A stretch of 64,000 nucleotides of DNA from Gemmatimonadaceae bacterium (GTDB lineage: Bacteria; Gemmatimonadota; Gemmatimonadetes; Gemmatimonadales; Gemmatimonadaceae): positions 124,001 through 188,000 of the forward strand of contig JADKJT010000030.1 of NCBI GenBank assembly GCA_016720905.1, written 5' to 3'. A program made the translations under genes and the position numbers. Shown one piece after another: positions 54,576-62,810 of the stretch (its first letter is position 1; each line of letters begins with the position of its first letter). The notes beneath the pieces are model-generated. The model searched no databases. It was not told the DNA's origin and saw only the letters and a list, made by a program, of their open reading frames with translations.

Positions 54576-56051
54576 CTACTTGGGTACTTCGTACTGCTCG
54601 GTGGGCAGCTTGAATGCTTTCACGAGCTTCGGATCGCCGTCGTTGCCCAGCACGCGCTGGGCAACGTACTCACCCACCAACGGCGCGAACTTGAATCCTT
54701 CGGCCTGCCCGACCCCGGCGATCCAGGCGTTCTGTGTTTCCGGGACATGATCGATGATGAAGTTGCCGTTGATGCTGGACTCGTAGTGACAGGCGCGTGT
54801 CTCCAGCAGTGGGGCATTAGCCAGCAGCGGAAAGCGTGCGGCGAGGAATCGTCGTGATCCGTCAATACGCTCCTGCGACGCCCACCGGGAACTGGTGTCC
54901 GGATGTTGCTGCAGCGGGTCCACCGGCGCCGTTGGCGTGGCGTTTCGCGTCGGGGCGGCACCGGCGGGCGAGTTTGATGGCGGCGGCGCGGTGGGTGCAC
55001 CCGGTGCCGCTGGCGGAGCGATGGCGCCACGTACACGGAAGCCGCGACTGTCCGTCGGCAACATTGCCCATCCCGTGACACCGGGGAAATTGTAGCTGGG
55101 CAAGTTGGGATCGGTGAATCGGGTGTCGTGCACCGGCACCCCGAAGTAACAGACGTACCCCATGGGAACGCGCATGCGGTTCTCGAGATACGGGAAGAGC
55201 TTCTGCAGCCACGGGCCGCAGGCGAAGACATAGGAATCGCCTTGGATCACCGTGCCGTCGTCGAGAATGACGCCTTGCAGTTGTCCACCGCGAATCTCGC
55301 CCAATCGCGCGCGCCCCACGACGAGCTTGACGCCCATCTGCTGGCCGATCGCGGCGATGGCTTGCGTGGAGGCGCGGGCCCGCACCACGCCGGCATCGGG
55401 CTCGGTAATCGCGATGGTGATGTCGTGCGCGTCAATCACCGGCCAGCGCTTGCGCGCCTCGTCACCTGACAGCACCTCGTGCGGCACGTTGTTCGCCTTC
55501 CACAGTTCAAGCGTCTTCGTAATGAACGGCTCTTCGGCGGCACGCATGATCACGTCGCCGGTCTGGTGGAAGAACTTGGTCTTGAACACCGGCCCCCATT
55601 CTTTTTCGAACAGGTTCCACCGTTCAATCGAGGCGCGCGCCCACGGCGTCCACAGGTCGCCCACCGCGCGATCCCCGTACGACGAGCGAACACCGCGCGT
55701 CTCGTCGCCGCTGGTCGACCGGGAGTTGCCCGGTCCGAAGGCATCAATGAGTGTCACGCGGGCGCCGCGCTGACGCAGATGGTACGCCGTCCAACCGCCC
55801 CAGATTCCGGCGCCGATCACGACGACGTGTCCAACGCCTTTGTCGCGTGGACCCTTGCGATCGATGCCGACGACGGGCTGCGCCGAGGCAAACGTGCCAC
55901 CCGACGCACAGCCTGTCGCCAGCAACGCGCCGGCACCAATCCCCGCCATACGCAGGAAGTCACGTCGTGCGATGGTGTCGATATCGCCGCCCGCATCTGC
56001 GGCAGGAGGCGCGGGGGTGGCATTCAGGAAGGGATTGGAGGCGTCCGGCAT
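54576..56051 (-). CDS. Tat-exported FAD-dependent oxidoreductase (sarcosine-oxidase-like)
   Basis: A 491-residue flavoenzyme. A twin-arginine signal (IARRDFLRMAGIGAG) and GCAS lipobox-like segment imply export already folded. The Rossmann FAD motif VVIGAGIWGGWTAYHLRQRG follows at about 78, and the substrate region includes VGQAEGFKFAPLVGEYVAQRV. Its best relatives are monomeric sarcosine oxidases/D-amino acid oxidases. A Pro/Ala-rich low-complexity insert (about 346-383, PPAAPGAPTAPPPSN) interrupts the catalytic domain, unusual. It lies just seven bases from the Tricorn gene stop (convergent). Confidence 0.87.
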   Translation of the reverse strand: MPDASNPFLNATPAPPAADAGGDIDTIARRDFLRMAGIGAGALLATGCASGGTFASAQPVVGIDRKGPRDKGVGHVVVIGAGIWGGWTAYHLRQRGARVTLIDAFGPGNSRSTSGDETRGVRSSYGDRAVGDLWTPWARASIERWNLFEKEWGPVFKTKFFHQTGDVIMRAAEEPFITKTLELWKANNVPHEVLSGDEARKRWPVIDAHDITIAITEPDAGVVRARASTQAIAAIGQQMGVKLVVGRARLGEIRGGQLQGVILDDGTVIQGDSYVFACGPWLQKLFPYLENRMRVPMGYVCYFGVPVHDTRFTDPNLPSYNFPGVTGWAMLPTDSRGFRVRGAIAPPAAPGAPTAPPPSNSPAGAAPTRNATPTAPVDPLQQHPDTSSRWASQERIDGSRRFLAARFPLLANAPLLETRACHYESSINGNFIIDHVPETQNAWIAGVGQAEGFKFAPLVGEYVAQRVLGNDGDPKLVKAFKLPTEQYEVPK

Positions 56052-56182
56052 GTCGATTGGGAAAAGGGTAGGGGGCGAAGATGCAAACTCGAACGCGTTG
56101 TGGCAAATTGCTCGCTCCCTGACGCCCTTCCTTCGACGGGTCCCGAGCGGTCAGCGGTTTTGCCGTCCTGCACGTTTCCCCC

Positions 56183-56638
56183 ATGATGCTTTTCACGTCG
56201 CTCTCTGCCGTGCTGGCCGCGCTTATGCTGGCCGTCTCCAATAGTGCGGGAGAGGTCAGCGGCCGGCCGCTCGGGCACTGGACTCCATCGGACCGTCCTC
56301 TGGTGCGGGCGGACTCGACGCCGTTGTATACCGAGGAACAGGCCACGGCCGGAGCGGTGCTGTTTGGCCGCGTCTGTGCGGAGTGCCACGAGAAGAAGGA
56401 CCTCACCAAGGCGGACTTCCGTGCCAAGTGGACGGGGCGTCCGATCCTGGACTTGTTCGAGTTGGTGAGGACCACGATGCCTGACAGCAACCCGGGCGGG
56501 CTCTCACGTGACGAGTATGCCGGGGCGCTGGCCTACATTCTCAAGCTCAACGGGCTTCCAGCCGGCGATACCCCGGTGATGCCAGACAGCAGCGCCATGA
56601 AGAACGTCAAACTCGAATTGCCGCCGCCGGCGCCCTGA
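56183..56638 (+). CDS. Exported c-type cytochrome, single heme
   Basis: A 151-residue protein with a signal peptide (to about 22) and one heme-binding site, FGRVCAECHEKKDL (C65, C68, H69). A possible Met ligand occurs in TTMPDSNPGGLSRDEYAGALAYILKLNG, the classic cytochrome c class I C-terminal helix. It likely passes electrons in the periplasm, perhaps from the Tat-exported oxidoreductase divergent to it. ATG 56183 is the first of two adjacent ATGs. Confidence 0.88.
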   Translation: MMLFTSLSAVLAALMLAVSNSAGEVSGRPLGHWTPSDRPLVRADSTPLYTEEQATAGAVLFGRVCAECHEKKDLTKADFRAKWTGRPILDLFELVRTTMPDSNPGGLSRDEYAGALAYILKLNGLPAGDTPVMPDSSAMKNVKLELPPPAP

Positions 56639-56670
56639 CAGGAACGCGCTCCGCGTGGAGCGGACAACTA

Positions 56671-56699
56671 TTGACAGGGCCGTCTGAAATCCGTACGAT
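56671..56699 (+). promoter_or_regulatory. Sigma70-type promoter upstream of the susC gene
   Basis: TTGACA (56671-56676), a 17-base spacer and TACGAT (56694-56699). This is one base from the -10 consensus at two places, with a perfect -35 and ideal spacing. It would give a leader of about 225 bases before GTG 56928. Confidence 0.75.
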
Positions 56700-56927
56700 G
56701 GCTCGCTGTCCAGTCTGCTGTTCCAGATCCCACCGTTCGTCGGACCTTTGCGCGCGGCCTCGCGGCGCGGTCCACCCCCGATTGACCTTTTCGGGCGCGG
56801 TTGCGCCCGTGAACCACCCAGGTGCCTTCGTGCGCGTATCGTGGCCTCACGCGAGCGCGCAAGTCGGTTTGCCGGGCCGCCCACCGTGGTCGGCTGAAGA
56901 TCCTGCTCAGGGGAGACAACCACGCAC

Positions 56928-59900
56928 GTGTTCCGATATGCTTGGCAATCGGTTCGAGGGCGACAGCGTTCAGCCATTCCCAACACGCCGAGTGGCGCCG
57001 CCGCGACCGTGCGCAGGGCACTGGGGGCACTGGCATCACTCGCCCTTCTGGGATGGACCCCTTTGATGGCACAGGGTGGCGGAACCGTCACTGGGCGCGT
57101 CGTGGACGCGGCAACCGGCCAACCGGTCGGGCAGGTTCGCATTCTGGTCACGGGAACCACGAACGGCACCCTGACCGGCGACAATGGTCGTTACACGCTG
57201 CGTGGTCTTACCGCTGGCCCCAATGTCATCGACATCAATCGCATCGGCTACGAGGCCAAGAAGGCGACGGTCACCGTCCTGGCGAACACCCCGGCCGTGG
57301 CCGATTTCCAGATCACCCAATCGGCGTTCTCGCTGGCGGCAGTGGTGACCACGGTCAGTGGCAACCAGCGCAAGGTCGAACTGGCCAATTCCACCACGCA
57401 AATCGCGGTGGCCGACAAGCTGGCCGAGTTGCCGGTGACGAACATGGGCGCGCTGCTCTCGGGTCGCGCCTCCAGTGTACAGGTGGTGCAAACGGGTGCT
57501 ACCGGCACCGGCTCGCGCATCCGTATTCGCGGCCAGAACTCGTTCTCGCTCAGCAACGATCCGATCGTCGTCATCGACGGCATTCGGGCCACGTCCACAA
57601 CGAACAACGGTTTGGGTGTCGGTGGCTCAGGTCCGTCCCGACTGGACGATATCAACCCGGCTGAAATCGAGACCATCGAAGTGGTGAAGGGTCCGTCGGC
57701 CGCCACGCTGTACGGCACCGAGGCCGCCAACGGCGTGATCGTGATCACGACCAAGCGCGGCAAGTCGGGCAAGACGCGCTACTCGGTGTCGGCGGAAAGC
57801 CGGAACGATCGCCAATCCGTTGACTATCCGGATATGTGGTCGTTGTGGGGCAAGACCACGGCGGCGCCCACGGTCTCCTCTATTTGTCTGCTGTCGGCCG
57901 TTGCGGCCAAGACGTGCACGGTAGACTCGCTGTCGCATGGCAATGTGCTGAACGATGATCGCCTGTCCCCGATCGACAAGGGCAATCGCGAGCAGTACAG
58001 CTTCCAGGCCTCGGGCGGTTCCGATCAGGTCCAGTTCTTCGTCTCCGGGCAGACCGAGCATGAAGCGGGTGTCTACAAGATGCCCGACGCGGAAGTTTCG
58101 CGGCTGCTCACCCGCCGCGGCGTGGGTCAGCTGCCGTCCACGCAGGTCCGTCCCAACGCACTCAGTCGCAACAGCCTGCGCGCCAACCTGTCGGCCCGCC
58201 TGGCATCGAATCTGTTCGTGCAGGTGTCGTCGGCGTACGTCAACAGTGACCTGCGCTTGCCGCAGAACGAGGACAACGCCAACGGCCTGATGGTAGCGGC
58301 GCTGGGAGGCGCCTGGCGCGGCGACCTGCTGGATGCGCAGGGCGACTCCCTGCGTGGCTATCGCTCCTTCATGATGGGCGATGTGTTGTCGCAGACCACG
58401 ACATTCGGCATCAACCGCTTCATCAACGGCGTCAATGCGCAGTACAACCCGTTCTCGTGGTTGGCCACGCGCGCGTCGGTCGGTCTCGACTTCACCGGCC
58501 GCAACGAGCTGTTCCTGTCCAAGGTTGGCGAAGGCCCGAACACGGGAACCACGCGGACGGGCAACATCACCAGCACGCGTGCCGACATCAATCAGCAGAC
58601 GGTCGACTATGGGGCCACCGGCACGTTCCAACTGCTGCCGTGGCTCAACTCCAAGACGTCGGTCGGCATGAATTACATCCGCACTGCCCTCAACCAGACC
58701 AGCGGTACGGGCATCGCCCTGCCGCCGGGCGGCGTGACAGTGTCGACGGCGGCGACGCGGTCCAGCACCCAGACGCGCTCGGAAAACCGCACGCTGGGCT
58801 ATTTCGTCGAACAGCAGCTTGCCATTCATGACAAGTTGTTCCTCACCGGCGGTGTCCGTCGCGATGCGGCCAGCGCGTTCGGCAAGAACTTCAACGCCGT
58901 GTATTACCCGAAGCTTGGCGCATCATGGTTGGTGTCGGAACAGTCGTTCTTTCCGAAGCCCAGCTGGATGAACTCGCTGCGGTTGCGCGGCACCTATGGA
59001 GCTTCGGGGCAGATCCCCGGTGCCACGGCCGCCGTGTTGTACTACTCGGCCGGACCGACCACGCTTTCCACCGGCAGCGACACACCGGGCGCCTCGCTGG
59101 GATCGCTCGGCAATTCCGTGCTGAAGCCCGAGTTCTCGGCCGAGACCGAGTTCGGCTTCGACCTGACGATGCTGTCCGGACGCACCAACCTCGAGGTGAC
59201 GTCGTACAACAAGAACACAACGGACGCCCTGATCAACATTCTGATTGCGCCGTCTTTGTCGGGGCTGACCAATCAGTTCGTGAACATCGGCAACATCCGC
59301 AATACGGGCGTGGAGCTGACCTTCAATCAGAAGGTGATGGACACCAAGCAGTTCGCGCTCGACCTGACGCTTACGGGGTCGACCAACAAGAACCGCATGC
59401 TGAAACTGGGTGAGGGCGTCTCGCCCATTGCCAGCGGAAACCGCAACACGCAACGCAATTTGCCTGGGTATCCGCTGTACGGTCTGTGGGACAAGAATAT
59501 CAAGTACAACGATGCCAACGCCGACGGCATCATCGTGCTGAGCGAACTGACGTACAGCGATACGGCGGTATTCCAGGGTGGCACGTTCCCGACCCGTGAA
59601 ATCGCGTTCAGCCCGAGCATCGAGCTGCTCAACCACAAGCTGCGCATCTCTTCGCAGTTCGACAGCAAGTGGGGCTTCCTCAAGTTCAACAACACGCTGC
59701 GTCATCAGTGCATGAACGGCGTGTCCTGCCGCGGGCGCTACGACCAGAGTGCGTCGCTGCAGGAGCAGGCGAACGCGCTGGCCACGTCACAGTCGGTGTT
59801 TACCGGGATGTTCGAAGACGGAGCCTTCACCCGTTGGCGCGAAGCGTCGGTGTCGTACGAAATGCCCACCAAGTGGGCCAACGCCATGCGCGCCGAACGG

Positions 59901-60062
59901 TGGAGTGTGGTCCTTACGGGCCGTAACCTCGGCGTGAAGACCAAGTACAAGGGCGTCGATCCCGAGGCCGCTGCATCCAATAGCGACACGCGTGGCAATG
60001 AGGAGTACTTTGCCACTCCACCGCTGCGCTACTTCACGTTGCGTATGAACTTCTCTTTCTGA
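56928..60062 (+). CDS. SusC/RagA-type TonB-linked outer-membrane protein
   Basis: A 1044-residue outer-membrane transporter. After the signal peptide (about 50, PLMAQG) come a carboxypeptidase-regulatory-like domain (TVTGRVVDAATGQPVGQVRI), a plug with TNMGALLSGRASSVQV, SRIRIRGQNSFSLSNDPIVVIDGIRA and the SusC signature EIETIEVVKGPSAATLYGTEAANGVIVITTKRG, and a long barrel ending FTLRMNFSF. It pairs with the SusD-like lipoprotein to import large molecules, possibly glycans or peptides. GTG 56928 has AGGGGAG upstream at wide spacing. The leader contains a GGGCGC/GCGCCC hairpin. Confidence 0.94.
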   Translation: MFRYAWQSVRGRQRSAIPNTPSGAAATVRRALGALASLALLGWTPLMAQGGGTVTGRVVDAATGQPVGQVRILVTGTTNGTLTGDNGRYTLRGLTAGPNVIDINRIGYEAKKATVTVLANTPAVADFQITQSAFSLAAVVTTVSGNQRKVELANSTTQIAVADKLAELPVTNMGALLSGRASSVQVVQTGATGTGSRIRIRGQNSFSLSNDPIVVIDGIRATSTTNNGLGVGGSGPSRLDDINPAEIETIEVVKGPSAATLYGTEAANGVIVITTKRGKSGKTRYSVSAESRNDRQSVDYPDMWSLWGKTTAAPTVSSICLLSAVAAKTCTVDSLSHGNVLNDDRLSPIDKGNREQYSFQASGGSDQVQFFVSGQTEHEAGVYKMPDAEVSRLLTRRGVGQLPSTQVRPNALSRNSLRANLSARLASNLFVQVSSAYVNSDLRLPQNEDNANGLMVAALGGAWRGDLLDAQGDSLRGYRSFMMGDVLSQTTTFGINRFINGVNAQYNPFSWLATRASVGLDFTGRNELFLSKVGEGPNTGTTRTGNITSTRADINQQTVDYGATGTFQLLPWLNSKTSVGMNYIRTALNQTSGTGIALPPGGVTVSTAATRSSTQTRSENRTLGYFVEQQLAIHDKLFLTGGVRRDAASAFGKNFNAVYYPKLGASWLVSEQSFFPKPSWMNSLRLRGTYGASGQIPGATAAVLYYSAGPTTLSTGSDTPGASLGSLGNSVLKPEFSAETEFGFDLTMLSGRTNLEVTSYNKNTTDALINILIAPSLSGLTNQFVNIGNIRNTGVELTFNQKVMDTKQFALDLTLTGSTNKNRMLKLGEGVSPIASGNRNTQRNLPGYPLYGLWDKNIKYNDANADGIIVLSELTYSDTAVFQGGTFPTREIAFSPSIELLNHKLRISSQFDSKWGFLKFNNTLRHQCMNGVSCRGRYDQSASLQEQANALATSQSVFTGMFEDGAFTRWREASVSYEMPTKWANAMRAERWSVVLTGRNLGVKTKYKGVDPEAAASNSDTRGNEEYFATPPLRYFTLRMNFSF

Positions 60063-60074
60063 GGCGAGCGATAC

Positions 60075-61442
60075 ATGAACTTCTCTTCCGCCGCTCGCCG
60101 GGCACTCCGTCCGGTTGGCACCGTGGCTGCGGCCATGGCGTTGGCCAGTTGCAGCAACAAAATCCTGACCGTCGATACGCCCGACGTGCTTTCGCAGTCG
60201 GCGCTTGGCGGCAGTCTTGGGGCCACCACGCTGCGTAACGGCTCCATGCAGGACTTCGTCGTCGGCTTCTCCGGCACCATCGATGGGTTCCTGGTGTCGA
60301 CCGGCAATATGGCCGACGAAATCCAGACGTCAGACACCTTTGCCGATCGGTACTTCACCGACGGACGCGCGCAAACCGAAGTGCTCGGTGGCGCGACGAA
60401 CACCATGTACAACGGGCTGCATCTGGCCCGTGCCGGACTCACGTCGGCTATTGTGGCCTGGGCCAAGGTCAAGCCCACCACGTCGGCCGCCAAGGACTCA
60501 CTCAGCGAGATGTACTCCATTCGCGGGTACACCGAAGACTTCTTCGCTGAAGCGTACTGCTCGGGCGTGCCGTTCAGCATAGTGAGCGGCGACGGTTCGT
60601 TCATCTTTGGGCAACCGCTCACTACGGCGCAGATGCTGGCGGTTGCCGGAAGCTCGTTGGACAGCGCGACAACGCTGGCCACAGGTACGTCCTACAAGAA
60701 TCTTGCCGCCGTCGGGAAGGCGCGCGTACTGGTCAACCTGGGGCAGTTCTCCCAGGCGGCTGCGGCTGTTGGCAGTGTGCCGACCAACTTCAAGTACACG
60801 CTGTACCACTCCGTGGCTACCGGCCGACAGCAGAACGGCGTGTTCAACGCGACGTTCCAGTCCGCTTCACGCTACACGGTGGGGACCAGCGAAGGCATCA
60901 ACGGCTTGAACTTCCTTACCACACCGGCCGATCCCCGTGTGCCGTGGACGGCGTCCACGCGCGTAGGCTTTGACGGTACCAGCCGGAACCTGCCCGTGGA
61001 GCAGAAGTACCCGGCGCAGAACTCGGCGGTGGTGCTGGCCGACGGCATCGAAGCGCGTCTCATTGAAGCTGAGGCGCGGCTGAACGCCACGTCGGGTGGT
61101 TCACAGGGAGATCGCGATGCGGTGTTTGCGCTGCTCAACACCCTGCGTGCCACGGGACTCGCCACGGCCATCGCGCCGCTGCCGACGTCGCCAACCACGC
61201 AGGACGCCGCGGTGGATATGCTGTTCAAGGAGCGGGCATTCTGGATGTGGCTGACCGGCCATCGCATGGGTGATATGCGTCGCCTCATTCGCCAGTACGG
61301 ACGTGCGGCGAACACGGTATTCCCAACCGGCCCGATGTCGTTACGGCCGGGCTCCACGTACGGCAGCGACGTGAACTTCATCGTACCGTTCCCGGAGAGA
61401 AACAACCCGAACTTCACGGGCTGCCTCAATCGGAATCCGTAA
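60075..61442 (+). CDS. SusD/RagB-type nutrient-binding lipoprotein
   Basis: A 455-residue surface lipoprotein (lipobox MALASCSNK, Cys about 26). The all-helical SusD fold is seen in the TPR-like stretches (MYNGLHLARAGLTSAIVAW, SEMYSIRGYTEDFFAEAYC, AVGKARVLVNLGQFSQAAAA) and the C-terminal EARLIEAEARLNA, LFKERAFWMWLTGHRMGDMRRLIRQYG. It caps the SusC barrel encoded 12 bases upstream and binds the imported ligand. Substrate is not evident from context. Confidence 0.93.
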   Translation: MNFSSAARRALRPVGTVAAAMALASCSNKILTVDTPDVLSQSALGGSLGATTLRNGSMQDFVVGFSGTIDGFLVSTGNMADEIQTSDTFADRYFTDGRAQTEVLGGATNTMYNGLHLARAGLTSAIVAWAKVKPTTSAAKDSLSEMYSIRGYTEDFFAEAYCSGVPFSIVSGDGSFIFGQPLTTAQMLAVAGSSLDSATTLATGTSYKNLAAVGKARVLVNLGQFSQAAAAVGSVPTNFKYTLYHSVATGRQQNGVFNATFQSASRYTVGTSEGINGLNFLTTPADPRVPWTASTRVGFDGTSRNLPVEQKYPAQNSAVVLADGIEARLIEAEARLNATSGGSQGDRDAVFALLNTLRATGLATAIAPLPTSPTTQDAAVDMLFKERAFWMWLTGHRMGDMRRLIRQYGRAANTVFPTGPMSLRPGSTYGSDVNFIVPFPERNNPNFTGCLNRNP

Positions 61443-61466
61443 GTCGGTTTGATAGTCGAGATACGA

Positions 61467-61496
61467 AACGGGCGGGCCAGTGATGGCCCGCCCGTT
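61467..61496 (+). terminator. Hairpin terminator after susD
   Basis: A 13-bp stem (61467-61479 with 61484-61496) with the loop GTGA, 25 bases after the stop and followed by TCTGTTTGT. Confidence 0.85.
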
Positions 61497-61589
61497 CTGT
61501 TTGTGCCTCGGTGCTCGCTGCGATTGCGGTGGTATGTCACCGAAATCCCATGCGACAATCGCGTGCACACGGTGCGTTGCGACTGAGTC

Positions 61590-62570
61590 TCAGCGTCCGC
61601 CCACCTTGCGTCCGATATCCACGGCCTTGAAGCCACCGTCGCCCCAGCCAATCACGAATACGCTGAACCCCTGATTCATGCGCATTTCGATGTCTGCCGC
61701 GCCGGCGGGATAGCCGCAGGGCACCTTGAATTCCTTGCAGGCCGCCAGCACCTGCTGAATGGCAGCTTCCCAACCCTTCTCATCGAACACCCGTTGACCG
61801 TTCGCGTCGGGCGGGCTGAAAACACCGCGCAGCGTGCCGGCGCCTGGAAAGAGCACACCAATGCCTTTGACGGCGGCAATCTCTCGAATGTGCGCGAGTC
61901 CTTCCTTGCTCTCCACAATGGTGAAATTGACCAGCTCACCCTTCGGATTGAGCGGCCACACATCGGCCTTCTCGCGGTACTCCTTGTCACTCAGCCCCCA
62001 TCGCGCGGCCGCATCGCCGACTTGGTCCGGGCGGGTACCGCCTTTCGACTTGAAACGCATCATCGCCAGGCCCTGTTTCACCTCATCGGCGCTCTCGACT
62101 CCGACAAAGACGATGCCCGCCACGCCAAGATCCAATTGCTTGGCGATGCGTTCACCAGCCTTCGCAGGATCGGGTGCGATCTCCGGCGTCTTTACAAACA
62201 GCGGGTGTGAGAATCGCTTTGCGGGTGATGTCTGCAGCATCCCGGCGGCGGCCATGCCCTTTGAAAATTCGGAAAACCCGGCATATCCGATATCAAAGTT
62301 GCCCTCCATACTGCCATCGAAGATGTAGTCCGTCAGCTTGTAGGCCACCGCGTCGGCGGCCAACTGCGCCGGCGATTTGACCGAGTCCGGCGGCAGAGCC
62401 GGTTGCCCGCCTCGGCCACCACGGCGGTTGGCCGGCGCATATAGCCCGAATACCGGCTTGCGACCCGCCAGCAGGTCAACGACCGGGTTCATATGAGGCT
62501 GGGCGATTGCCGTCTGTGGTCCGACGAACGTTGACACGGCCGAAACCGTCAAAATCCAGCGCATGCGCAC
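61590..62570 (-). CDS. Exported HpcH/HpaI-family aldolase-like protein
   Basis: A 326-residue protein with a signal peptide (to about 23, TAIAQ), followed by a TIM-barrel of the HpcH/HpaI aldolase/citrate lyase beta type: LLAGRKPVFGLYAPAN, DYIFDGSMEGN, GVAGIVFVGVESADEVKQG, NFTIVESKEGLAHIREIAAVKGIGVLFPG and FSVFVIGWGDGGFKAVDIGRKV. Pyruvate-type aldolases are normally cytosolic, so an exported copy is unusual. GTG 62568-62570 is chosen because GGAGGA sits eight bases upstream; ATG 62564 is also possible. Confidence 0.82.
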   Translation of the reverse strand: MRMRWILTVSAVSTFVGPQTAIAQPHMNPVVDLLAGRKPVFGLYAPANRRGGRGGQPALPPDSVKSPAQLAADAVAYKLTDYIFDGSMEGNFDIGYAGFSEFSKGMAAAGMLQTSPAKRFSHPLFVKTPEIAPDPAKAGERIAKQLDLGVAGIVFVGVESADEVKQGLAMMRFKSKGGTRPDQVGDAAARWGLSDKEYREKADVWPLNPKGELVNFTIVESKEGLAHIREIAAVKGIGVLFPGAGTLRGVFSPPDANGQRVFDEKGWEAAIQQVLAACKEFKVPCGYPAGAADIEMRMNQGFSVFVIGWGDGGFKAVDIGRKVGGR

Positions 62571-62810
62571 GTGGTGTTCCTCCTTGAGGATTGGCAGCCC
62601 ATCCGGGCCTCCAACAGAGCACGCCTGTGCCCCGTAGGTACTGGTAACGCCGACTATCTACGCCCCGGTTGAATGGGAGTGCAAGAGATACGCGGCAGGC
62701 GCACCAGTGGTTGATGTCACCGCGCGATGTTCGCTCTTGCTGCACGGTCGAGTCCGTAACAACTTTGAGGGGCTCCCCGTCGTTTCCCGCCCAGACCCTG
62801 AGGACCGGGC

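Noticed and set aside
62571..62810. Intergenic region between the aldolase-like gene and the cytochrome gene
   Set aside because: Only the aldolase ribosome site (GGAGGA) is clear; no RNA gene or promoter could be supported.
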